Origin: Caballeronia sp. NK8
GTDB taxonomy: Bacteria > Pseudomonadota > Gammaproteobacteria > Burkholderiales > Burkholderiaceae
Direction: 5' to 3'
DNA: 64,000 nt
NCBI RefSeq assembly: GCF_018408855.1
Contig: NZ_AP024322.1
Coordinates: forward strand, 124,001 to 188,000
Below the pieces are notes generated by a model that searched no databases, was not told the DNA's origin, and worked only from the letters and a program-made list of their open reading frames with translations. Both the position numbers and the translations under genes were made by a program. Below, in pieces: positions 19,129 to 26,380 of this stretch. The stretch's first letter is position 1. The number at the start of each line of letters is the position of its first letter.

Positions 19129-20909
19129 GTACAGCCCACCGACACGTTCATGTTGTACGCCAGCCCGACGTTGAGCATATGCCCGAGCCCGACGTTCTGC
19201 ACCGCCGCGAGATCGATGGTCTCGAACTTGTAGCCGCCCGTATGCAGCGTCCAGTTGCGTCCGATCCGGTCCGACTCGTCGTGACCGATGCGCTTCGTGC
19301 GGTCGTGACCCACCGTGTGCGTTTCGTCGTGCTCGACCTCGGTATCGAGGTTGCGCTCAGCCTGAATCCAGACCTGCTCGGCGCCGCGCTTGTCCTCGAA
19401 GCGGATCGCGTTGGCGTTCTCGTAACCCGCGCCTTTTGACGAGCGTGTGAGCAGGCCGCTTTGCGTCGCATTGGCCGGCAAATCCCACGGCGGCATCGTT
19501 TGCGCGTTGTAGACGCGCCCGATCACCACAGGCCGGTCCGGATCGCCATTCTCGAAATCGACGATGACTTCGGTCCCCACGCGCGGAATGTGGATGCCCC
19601 CGAAGTTACTGCCCGCCCACGGGTACGACACCCGCACCCAGCACGACGAACGATGATCCTTCGCGCCGTGGCGGTCCCAATGGAAAGCCAGCTTCACGCG
19701 CCCGTACTGGTCCGTCCAGATTTCGCTATTCGGCGCACCGGTCACCACTGCGGTCTGCGGTCCGGTGGTGCGCGGCTTCGGATAGCGTTCGCGCGACGGG
19801 CGGAACACGGTCGTGGCCGGCTGTGCATCGAACTCGACCCGGATGCGGAAGCGTTCACCGGTGCCGGTTGCATCGGCGAGTTCCTGCGCATCCAGCTTCG
19901 CGCGAAGCACCAGATACTCACGGTTCGCGTTCGGCTGGGGATGGCCCGTCAGCGTAAAGGTCGTGCCGCATACGACGGCGCGCAGATTGCCCTCACCGGC
20001 GGCACCTTCGCTCTGTGCGTGCAGTGCTTCCATGCGAAGCCGCGCAACCTGTTCGCCCTCGTCGCGTTCGGTGTAGTCGCCGGGCCACTCATAGCGTTCG
20101 AGCCGGTTGTGCGCGGTATCGCGTGGCAGTTCGCTGCTGGCTTCGAGTTGCGCTGCGGGTTTCTTGAAGTGGTAGTCGTCGGTCGCCCAGATGCCTGTCT
20201 GGATACGCTCGGTGAGCGTGAAGTGATCGATATACTCGCGGTCGATCTTGTGATCAGGCGGGTAGTACCACAGCGTGTGATAGGCGGCGCTGTCGACCGG
20301 CTTGTGTGCGCCCACATGATCGACCAGCACCATCCGGTGAAAGCTGTTCGAGTGCTCGAAGAACCAGTAGATGCCGTGTTCGGCCATCAGGCGCTGGATG
20401 AAGCGGTAATCCGTCTCTCCGTATTGCACCTGATAGTCGATCGCGGGGTAGGCGCTGCTCAGCCGCAGATCGTACGAATAGAGGTAGTTGCCCAACACCT
20501 CTTCGATGATCTCGACGACGGTTTTGCGTTGATAAATTCGGTAGTCCGAACGCAAGTCCGCAAGGGCAAGCCAGGGTTGCAGCACGACCCGATAGCGTGA
20601 TATACGGTTCAACCGATCCACGAATCCGGCTTCCGTCACGATGCCGCTGATCTCGCGTGTGCCCGCGCTCATGCCGTCGAGCTGAATGGTTACCGTCAGC
20701 TCCTTGCCGATCAGAGTCTTCAGATCGATCGATGCCGCCAGCGCCTCGGGCATCTCCAGCGACGTGGAGAGAAGCAACTCGTATCGGTAGAGGGTCGAGA
20801 GTTTTTCCTCGCCCTTGATGGCGCTCAATCGAAGGGCCGATGAGCCATCGGGCAGCGTGGGCAACGCAGCGCCGCTGACGGACAACGTGCGGGACGGGGG
20901 GAAGATCAT
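19086..20909 (-). CDS. vgrG: Type VI secretion spike protein VgrG, frameshifted at its end
   Basis: VgrG forms the trimeric needle tip of the type VI machine. The 607-residue frame has the phage gp27-like region (LSAIKGEEKLSTLYRYELLL, then YGETDYRFIQRLMAEHGIYW) and the gp5 OB/needle part (DQYGRVKLAFHWDRHG, SSCWVRVSYPWAG, GTEVIVDFENGDPDRPVV). True VgrG similarity ends near NVGLAYNMNV; the last 15 residues are out-of-frame noise before a stop at 19086. The expected continuation, GLYLRNVALQMAST, is found in the overlapping rhs frame, so VgrG and Rhs appear to be one coding unit split by a frameshift. No other type VI genes are in the window. Confidence 0.88.
   Translation of the reverse strand: MIFPPSRTLSVSGAALPTLPDGSSALRLSAIKGEEKLSTLYRYELLLSTSLEMPEALAASIDLKTLIGKELTVTIQLDGMSAGTREISGIVTEAGFVDRLNRISRYRVVLQPWLALADLRSDYRIYQRKTVVEIIEEVLGNYLYSYDLRLSSAYPAIDYQVQYGETDYRFIQRLMAEHGIYWFFEHSNSFHRMVLVDHVGAHKPVDSAAYHTLWYYPPDHKIDREYIDHFTLTERIQTGIWATDDYHFKKPAAQLEASSELPRDTAHNRLERYEWPGDYTERDEGEQVARLRMEALHAQSEGAAGEGNLRAVVCGTTFTLTGHPQPNANREYLVLRAKLDAQELADATGTGERFRIRVEFDAQPATTVFRPSRERYPKPRTTGPQTAVVTGAPNSEIWTDQYGRVKLAFHWDRHGAKDHRSSCWVRVSYPWAGSNFGGIHIPRVGTEVIVDFENGDPDRPVVIGRVYNAQTMPPWDLPANATQSGLLTRSSKGAGYENANAIRFEDKRGAEQVWIQAERNLDTEVEHDETHTVGHDRTKRIGHDESDRIGRNWTLHTGGYKFETIDLAAVQNVGLGHMLNVGLAYNMNVSVGCTCATSRCRWRARWA
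19142..19145 (-). other. Frameshift point between vgrG and rhs (apparent GT duplication)
   Basis: On the minus strand the sequence reads AACGTGTCGGTGGGCTG. Removing one GT gives AAC GTC GGT GGG CTG (NVGGL), which restores the usual VgrG sequence and joins the two frames without loss. A one-base deletion in the nearby GGG would be an alternative. It may be a real mutation, a slippage site or a sequencing error. Confidence 0.7.
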
Positions 20910-20991
20910 CGGGTTCCAATGCGGGTGAACTGTCCCTCACTGTCTGCGATGACGCGCTCTATCGTCTACACGGTTTGTCTTAAACCTAGCA

Positions 20992-21035
20992 ATCCATATT
21001 GGATCATTGACAAGAATTCAGAGAATTTTTTGTCA
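20992..21035. promoter_or_regulatory. AT-rich inverted repeats upstream of vgrG
   Basis: The gap between the SDR gene and vgrG holds a palindrome ATCCATATTGGAT (20992-21004) and an inverted pair TGACAA / TTGTCA (21008-21035). It is clearly more AT-rich than the flanks. It is a plausible promoter and operator region for the minus-strand vgrG-rhs module; the controlling protein is unknown. Confidence 0.4.
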
Positions 21036-21108
21036 TACATTGCGCGCGTGACGGTGACTGGACGATCAGTTCGACGTCCTCCGCCTCACTGAACCCTAAC
21101 CTCCCGAT

Positions 21109-21882
21109 TTACTCTCCCGCGCGTGGCTTGCGCGGCGCGCGCTCGGCGAGCGCGTCGTAGAGCCAGCGGGGCAGCGCGTGCATCAGCATGCCCGCGACGC
21201 GCATCTGCCATGGAAACGTCGCGTAGCGGACCTTGCGCGCGATGGCGTCGGCGGCTTTCGTGGCGAAGCGGTCGGCGTCCATCAGAAAGGGCATCCGATA
21301 CGGATTGTGCGCGGTCATCTCCGAGCGCACGTAGCCCGGCGCGATCGTGACGACGGCGACGCCGAGCGGCCGCATTTCGACGCGCAACGCTTCCAGATAC
21401 TTTGCCACCGCCGCTTTCGACGCGCTGTATGCGCCGCCGCCCGGCAACCCGCGCACGCCCGCGACGCTCGCGATGCCGACGAGCGTGCCGCGCCGCGCCG
21501 CCGTCATCGACGCGACGAAGGGCTCGAACGTCGCGGCCATGCCGAAGTAGTTCACGTCCATGACGGTGCGGAAGGTGTCGAGATCGCCGTGGCCCGTCAG
21601 CGCGCCTCGGCTCATGCCCGCGTTCGCGATGACGATATCCGCCGGGCCATGCTCCGCGATGAAACGGCGCGCGGCATCGGCGAGCGCGTCGGCGTCGCGC
21701 ACGTCGGCGGGATAGATCGAAATGACGCTTCGAGGATGGCGGGCCGCGAAGGCCGCGAGGGAATCGGCGCGGCGGGCGACGAGGCCGAGCACGGCCCCGC
21801 GCTTCACATATTCCTCGGCCAGTGCGAGGCCGATGCCGCTCGATGCGCCGGTGATGAAAATCTTCAGTCGAACCTCGGTCAT
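21109..21882 (-). CDS. Short-chain dehydrogenase/reductase
   Basis: A 257-residue classical SDR using NAD(P). It shows the cofactor motif TGASSGIG at about 11-18, the NAG motif (IANAGMSRG) and the catalytic Tyr-Lys pair in YSASKAAVAKY. The substrate is not predictable. The acidic residue expected for NAD preference is absent around RRADSL, so NADP is more likely. It lies 16 bases downstream of dsbA on the same strand and probably shares its transcript. Confidence 0.9.
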   Translation of the reverse strand: MTEVRLKIFITGASSGIGLALAEEYVKRGAVLGLVARRADSLAAFAARHPRSVISIYPADVRDADALADAARRFIAEHGPADIVIANAGMSRGALTGHGDLDTFRTVMDVNYFGMAATFEPFVASMTAARRGTLVGIASVAGVRGLPGGGAYSASKAAVAKYLEALRVEMRPLGVAVVTIAPGYVRSEMTAHNPYRMPFLMDADRFATKAADAIARKVRYATFPWQMRVAGMLMHALPRWLYDALAERAPRKPRAGE

Positions 21883-21898
21883 GCCGGCGCGGGAGGGT

Positions 21899-22546
21899 TT
21901 AAAGCTTCTTGTCGCGGACTTGCTGGACGAGGAAGTCCATCACCTGCGTGGTGCCCGGCAGGCTGTTGGTCATCGCCGGGCCGGTTTCGTACTTGCCCTG
22001 CACGACGATCGTCGGCACGCCGTCGATCTTGTAGTCCTGCAGGAGCTTGGCGTCGCGCTGCACGGCGCTCTGCGTCGAGAACGAGTTATAGGCGTCCATG
22101 TACTTCTTCGGATCGACGCCCTGCGTCTTGAGGAAATCCGCTTGCGCCTGCGGCGTCAGCAGATAGTTCTTCTTCACGTGGATCTCGTTGAACACGGCGG
22201 GCGTGACCTTGTCGGCGACACCGAGCGCGTCGAGCGCGTGATACATCTTCGAATGGGGAATGAAGTCGTCGCGGAACGCCACCGGCACGCGCTTGAACAC
22301 GACGTCAGGCCCTTGCTTCTTCGCCCATGCCTCGAGGTACGGCTCGAACTCGTTGCAGTGCGGGCAGCCATACCAGAAGAACTCGATGACCTCGACCTTG
22401 CCCGCGGGCGCGGCGATCGGCTGAGCCGCCTGCAGCACCGTGTAGTCCTTGCCGGCGGCGGGCGCGGCCATCGCCGAACTCGCGACGCTCATCGAAGCGG
22501 CTGCGACGCCGAGGGAAAGAGCCAACGCGCTAAACAGTTTTTTCAT
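21899..22546 (-). CDS. dsbA: Periplasmic thiol:disulfide interchange protein DsbA
   Basis: DsbA introduces disulfides into exported proteins. From the ATG at 22546 the 215-residue precursor has a signal peptide (MKKLFSALALSLGVA ... AMA) and a thioredoxin fold with active site FFWYGCPHCNEFEP (CPHC) and a cis-proline loop at VDGVPTIVVQGKY. I reject the longer frame to 22606 because its extra residues break the signal peptide. It lies between the SPOR protein and SDR genes, the usual order downstream of argS in this family. Confidence 0.95.
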   Translation of the reverse strand: MKKLFSALALSLGVAAASMSVASSAMAAPAAGKDYTVLQAAQPIAAPAGKVEVIEFFWYGCPHCNEFEPYLEAWAKKQGPDVVFKRVPVAFRDDFIPHSKMYHALDALGVADKVTPAVFNEIHVKKNYLLTPQAQADFLKTQGVDPKKYMDAYNSFSTQSAVQRDAKLLQDYKIDGVPTIVVQGKYETGPAMTNSLPGTTQVMDFLVQQVRDKKL

Positions 22547-22659
22547 GATTGGAAAGAGAAGCAATGGATACGCGACGGAACAAAAGCAGGTCCATAAGTG
22601 GGACACACGACGCTTAAGCCACGCTTAAACGCCGCGTGCATGTGGACTTCGTTGCTGCG

Positions 22660-23412
22660 TTATTGCTTGGAGAAACGGATCACGGCCGTATCGACACCCG
22701 CATCGGACAGCCGCTGACGCGCCGTGTTCATGTCCTCGAACTTCGCGAAGGGCCCGATGCGCACACGATAGTACGTCACGCCGCCCGCATCGCGCTGCGT
22801 GACCTTCGATTCGAAGCCCTGGAAGCCAAGACGCGCGCGCTGCTGTTCGGCATCCGCTTGTGTCTTGTACGCGCCCACCTGGAGGAAGTAGCCGGTATTG
22901 GGCTCGCCGGGCGCGGGCGGCGTGGTCTTTGCCGTCGTGGGCGCCGAGCCGCCCTTCGGCGGCGTGGCGTTGGCGTTGCTGGTGGCGTTAGGCGCGGCCT
23001 CGGGCTTCTTGGCGGGCGTCGTGCTCGCCGTCTTCGGCGCGGACGCAGTCCCGCCCGACGGCGGCACTTCGACGATCTGCGGCTCGTCGAGCACGCCCGA
23101 CGACTGCGTCTGATTGTTGGTCTGACCCGGCGCGGTGTTCGGCGGCGTGGGCTGCGCGGCCTGCGGCACGGCCTGACCCGGCGTCTTGCCTTGCAGCGGA
23201 CGGTTCGGATCGTACGGCTGCGCGGCGGCGGGCGCGGAGTTGGCTTCCGACGGCGGCGGCGCGACCTTCGCCACGAACGGCGTGGGTGCGCGCGTGATGT
23301 ACAGCGCGACGATCACGGCAATCGCGAGGCCGACGATCAGGCCCAGCACGATGCCGATAAACGTTCCCCCGGTTTGCTTCGACTGCTTCGATGTGCGGCG
23401 TGGTTTTGCCAT
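22660..23412 (-). CDS. SPOR-domain membrane protein (FtsN-like)
   Basis: A 250-residue bitopic protein. A basic cytoplasmic N-terminus (MAKPRRTSKQSKQ) is followed by one membrane helix (FIGIVLGLIVGLAIAVIVALYI). A long Pro/Ala/Thr-rich periplasmic linker leads to a C-terminal SPOR domain (about 170-250) beginning GYFLQVGAYKTQADAEQQ. SPOR domains bind septal peptidoglycan stripped of stem peptides. The layout matches FtsN or DedD-like division proteins, but the FtsN essential segment cannot be recognised confidently. It lies 140 bases downstream of argS. Confidence 0.88.
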   Translation of the reverse strand: MAKPRRTSKQSKQTGGTFIGIVLGLIVGLAIAVIVALYITRAPTPFVAKVAPPPSEANSAPAAAQPYDPNRPLQGKTPGQAVPQAAQPTPPNTAPGQTNNQTQSSGVLDEPQIVEVPPSGGTASAPKTASTTPAKKPEAAPNATSNANATPPKGGSAPTTAKTTPPAPGEPNTGYFLQVGAYKTQADAEQQRARLGFQGFESKVTQRDAGGVTYYRVRIGPFAKFEDMNTARQRLSDAGVDTAVIRFSKQ

Positions 23413-23552
23413 CGTATGAATCACCTGCGAGAAAGTCTTCTGGTTGGGCGACGATTATAGCCGTGGGGCAAGGCACACCCGCGCCATGCTCCCGTCCGCA
23501 CACGCCGGAATAATCCGATTTGCGTGCGCGTCGGGCGAGAGGCAACGGGCGA

Positions 23553-25337
23553 TTACATCTTTTGAGGAGCGGAGACGCCGATGGTCGCGAGACCGTTTTC
23601 GAGAACCTGGCGCGTCGCGGCAAGCAGCGCGATGCGGGCCGTGCGCTCTTTCTCATCGTCCACGAGCACGCGCTCCGCATTGTAGAACGAGTGAAATTCG
23701 CCAGCGAGATCGCGCAGATAGAACGCGACCGCGTGCGGCGCGAGTTCGTGGGCGGCGTGCGAGAGCATCTCGGGGAACTCGGCGAGCTTGTTGAGCAATG
23801 CCATCGCGCGGTCGCTCGACAACGGCGAGAGATCGGCCTGCGCCACCTTCGACAGATCGCCGCCGTAGCGTTCCTTCCAGTCGTTGAGAATCGTGCAGAT
23901 GCGCGCGTGCGCGTATTGCACGTAGTAGACCGGATTCTCGTCGTTCTGCTTGAGCGCGAGGTCGATGTCGAATACGAATTCGGTATCCGCCTTGCGCGAG
24001 ATGAGGAAGAAGCGCACCGCGTCGCGGCCGCGGCGGATGGTGTCTTCGTCGATCTGATCGGGTGCGGTTTCGTGACCCGGCGCGAGGCCGCCCGACCATT
24101 CGATCAGGTCACGCACGGTGACGTAACTGCCCGCGCGTTTCGAGATTTTCACTTCCTGACCGTCGCGCATGACGGTGACCATCTTGTGCAGCACGTAGTC
24201 GGGATAGCCTTTCGGAATGCCGACGCCGAGACCTTGCAGGCCGGCGCGCACGCGCGCGATCGTGCCGTGATGGTCCGAGCCCTGGATATTGATGACCTTC
24301 GTGTAGCCGCGCTCCCACTTGGTTACGTGATACGCGACGTCCGGCACGAAGTACGTGTACGTGCCGTCGGACTTCTTCATGACGCGGTCCTTGTCGTCGC
24401 CGTCGTCGGTGGTGCGCAGCCACAGCGCGCCGTCCTGCTCGTAGGTCTTGCCGGCATCGACGAGCGACGCGACCGTCTTCTCGACGCGGCCTTCCTTGTA
24501 CAGCGCAGACTCCAGATAGAACTGGTCGAACTTCACGCCGAACGCGGTCAGATCCATGTCCTGTTCGTGGCGCAGATACGCGACCGCAAAATGGCGGATG
24601 GCTTCGAGATCCTCGACGTCGCCCGTGCCCTTGACCGGCTCGCCGTCCTTTGCTGCGACGGTTTCGCCCGCCATGTAATCGCGCGCGATATCGGCGATGT
24701 ACTCGCCGTTGTAGGCGCCTTCCGGCCAGCCGGCGTCGCCCGGCTTGAGGCCGCGCGCGCGTAACTGGGTCGAGGCGGCGAGGTTGGCGATCTGCACGCC
24801 GGCGTCGTTGTAGTAGAACTCGCGGTGCACGTCGTAGCCCTGCGTTTCGAGCAGGTTCGAGAGCGCATCGCCGAGCGCGGCCTGACGGCCGTGGCCGACG
24901 TGCAGCGGACCGGTCGGATTCGCCGACACGAACTCGACCAGCACGTGTCTGCCCGCTTCACGCGTCGAGCGGCCGAAGGCGGCGCCTTCGCTCAGCACGG
25001 CCGGGATCGCTGCTTGCTTGGCGGTGGCGGCAAGACGCAGATTGATGAAGCCGGGACCCGCCACTTCGGCGCCCTCGACGAGACCCTGCGCCGCCGGAAG
25101 GCCGAGCACCGCATCGACGATCTGCTGCGCGAGCTGGCGCGGATTCGCGCGCAGCGGCTTGGCGAGCTGCATCGCGACATTCGATGCGACATCGCCGTGC
25201 GCCGCGACTTTCGGCCGTTCGAGGACGATCGTGGGCGCGACGAAAGCGGCTTCGCCTGCCGCCAGAGTGCCTTGCGCGACCTGCTGGACCGCGTCGGTAA
25301 GGAGCGTTTCGAGAGTGTGTTTGTGTGCGGGCAGCAT
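23553..25337 (-). CDS. argS: Arginyl-tRNA synthetase
   Basis: A class I synthetase charging tRNA-Arg, 594 residues from the ATG at 25337 ([13 protein letters not shown]). The frame is open a further 43 codons upstream, but that part is Arg/Pro-rich and unlike the family. The N-terminal Add1 domain precedes the HIGH-type motif [18 protein letters not shown]-type loop reads [12 protein letters not shown], and the anticodon-binding domain ends the protein. Its promoter region is shared with the divergent DUF1840 gene. Confidence 0.97.
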   Translation of the reverse strand: MLPAHKHTLETLLTDAVQQVAQGTLAAGEAAFVAPTIVLERPKVAAHGDVASNVAMQLAKPLRANPRQLAQQIVDAVLGLPAAQGLVEGAEVAGPGFINLRLAATAKQAAIPAVLSEGAAFGRSTREAGRHVLVEFVSANPTGPLHVGHGRQAALGDALSNLLETQGYDVHREFYYNDAGVQIANLAASTQLRARGLKPGDAGWPEGAYNGEYIADIARDYMAGETVAAKDGEPVKGTGDVEDLEAIRHFAVAYLRHEQDMDLTAFGVKFDQFYLESALYKEGRVEKTVASLVDAGKTYEQDGALWLRTTDDGDDKDRVMKKSDGTYTYFVPDVAYHVTKWERGYTKVINIQGSDHHGTIARVRAGLQGLGVGIPKGYPDYVLHKMVTVMRDGQEVKISKRAGSYVTVRDLIEWSGGLAPGHETAPDQIDEDTIRRGRDAVRFFLISRKADTEFVFDIDLALKQNDENPVYYVQYAHARICTILNDWKERYGGDLSKVAQADLSPLSSDRAMALLNKLAEFPEMLSHAAHELAPHAVAFYLRDLAGEFHSFYNAERVLVDDEKERTARIALLAATRQVLENGLATIGVSAPQKM

Positions 25338-25477
25338 GCTGAATGTGATCCAGTGGAGCGAGGGCTGACGGGGCGCTGATCGGCGTCTGCCCCGACTCGG
25401 ACGGCGGCTTCGCGACGCGTCGGCCCCGGTATGCGGTGTTGGCAGCCGAACAGAATCGACTACCACATGAAGTGGGG

Positions 25478-25494
25478 ATTTTAGCAGGTGCTAA
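25478..25494. promoter_or_regulatory. Palindrome in the argS / DUF1840 divergent promoter region
   Basis: A perfect inverted repeat TTAGCA-GG-TGCTAA (25481-25494) overlaps a TAAAAT that could be the -10 of argS on the minus strand. It may be an operator. No regulator is obvious nearby. Confidence 0.4.
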
Positions 25495-25596
25495 TATGTC
25501 GAATCAGGGTGTCGTCATGTTGTCAGGGAGACCGGCTCGTCTGCGTGTTTCGTTAGCAAACCGCCTATGACCCAATTCAAACAAAAGGACCATGCC

Positions 25597-25923
25597 ATGC
25601 TCATCACATTCAAAAGCCCGGCCTCACCGGACGTCATCATGCTGGAAAACCTCGCGGAATACTTGCTCGGCATCATCGGCAAGCAATTGACCGCACGGGG
25701 CGTCATCACGCACGAAGATATTCCGGCGGCCATCCAGAAACTCGAAGCGGCCGTTGCCACCGACAAGAAAGAGCGCGCGGAGCACGAGGGCCATTTTCAC
25801 GAAGGTGAAGAAGGTCATGTGCCGCACGAGCATCCGGTCGGACTCGCGCAGCGCGCGTTTCCGTTCATCGACATGCTGCGGCTCGCCCAGAAAGACAACA
25901 AGGATATTCTCTGGGGCGTCTGA
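25597..25923 (+). CDS. DUF1840 family protein
   Basis: A 108-residue soluble protein of unknown function. The start MLITFKSPASPDVIML is set by AAAGGA seven bases upstream; a longer start at 25567 is unlikely. It shows a helical middle with a His/Glu-rich stretch (EHEGHFHEGEEGHVPHEH) that could bind metal, which is only suggestive. The family is common and conserved in Burkholderiales. It is transcribed divergently from argS and ends at a strong bidirectional terminator. Confidence 0.85.
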   Translation: MLITFKSPASPDVIMLENLAEYLLGIIGKQLTARGVITHEDIPAAIQKLEAAVATDKKERAEHEGHFHEGEEGHVPHEHPVGLAQRAFPFIDMLRLAQKDNKDILWGV

Positions 25924-25954
25924 GCGTCACGTGCCTGAGGCGCTGCCACGAATG

Positions 25955-25989
25955 AAAAAACCCGCACCGGCGACGATGCGGGTTTTTTT
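25955..25989. terminator. Bidirectional intrinsic terminator
   Basis: The stem CCCGCA / TGCGGG is flanked by A6 and T7. It lies between the converging DUF1840 gene and the small exported peptide gene and can serve both. Confidence 0.9.
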
Positions 25990-26006
25990 CTTCCGATGAA
26001 ACCGTC

Positions 26007-26204
26007 TTACTGCGATTGACCGCCCATCGAAGATTTCGGCGCGGGCGCCTTCTTGGGCTTCTTGGGCTTCTTCTTGTGCTCGGTCTGCGGCGGCGAGTAC
26101 GACGACGCAGTGGTGCTGCTGGCCGGCTGCGCGATCGCTGCCGAGCTTGCGGCGAGAACGGCGGCTGCGATCGCAACGCTTACGGCGGACGTCAGCTTCT
26201 TCAT
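26007..26204 (-). CDS. Small exported Lys/Pro-rich peptide
   Basis: A 65-residue hypothetical protein. Translation from the ATG at 26204 follows a GGAGAT ribosome site. A classic signal peptide (MKKLTSAVSVAIAAAVLAAS ... AIAQ) is followed by a 40-residue mature peptide containing EHKKKPKKPKKAPAPKSS. The mature part is strongly basic and probably disordered. Similar short PKK-rich periplasmic peptides are seen in Burkholderiaceae, but I know of no function. It sits alone between two terminators. Confidence 0.75.
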   Translation of the reverse strand: MKKLTSAVSVAIAAAVLAASSAAIAQPASSTTASSYSPPQTEHKKKPKKPKKAPAPKSSMGGQSQ

Positions 26205-26279
26205 GCGACTTATCTCCGTGACGAAAAATGCGTGTCCGTCGTCGTGACGGCGCATCGCAGGAGCAAGTCTACGAAAACT

Positions 26280-26306
26280 AAAAAATTCCCGCCGATTACG
26301 CGGCGC
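26280..26306 (-). terminator. Possible terminator after metH
   Basis: On the minus strand CGCCG-CGTAAT-CGGCG is followed by GGAA and a T6 run, downstream of the metH C-terminal gene. The short stem makes this a weak call. Confidence 0.4.
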
Positions 26307-26380
26307 TTTTTTTCGCCATCACACGCCGCGTATGTTTTTTTCCAACGCTCTCGCGAAAGCCCTACTACCGCCGCATTTTT

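Noticed and set aside
17017..19233. A 738-codon open frame on the plus strand antisense to rhs
   Set aside because: High GC leaves antisense frames open. The translation is Arg/Ala/Val-rich with no motif, and the opposite strand encodes clear Rhs repeats.
13849..21108. Prophage origin of the vgrG-rhs region
   Set aside because: No integrase, capsid, portal or lysis genes; VgrG and PAAR resemble phage parts only through the type VI system.
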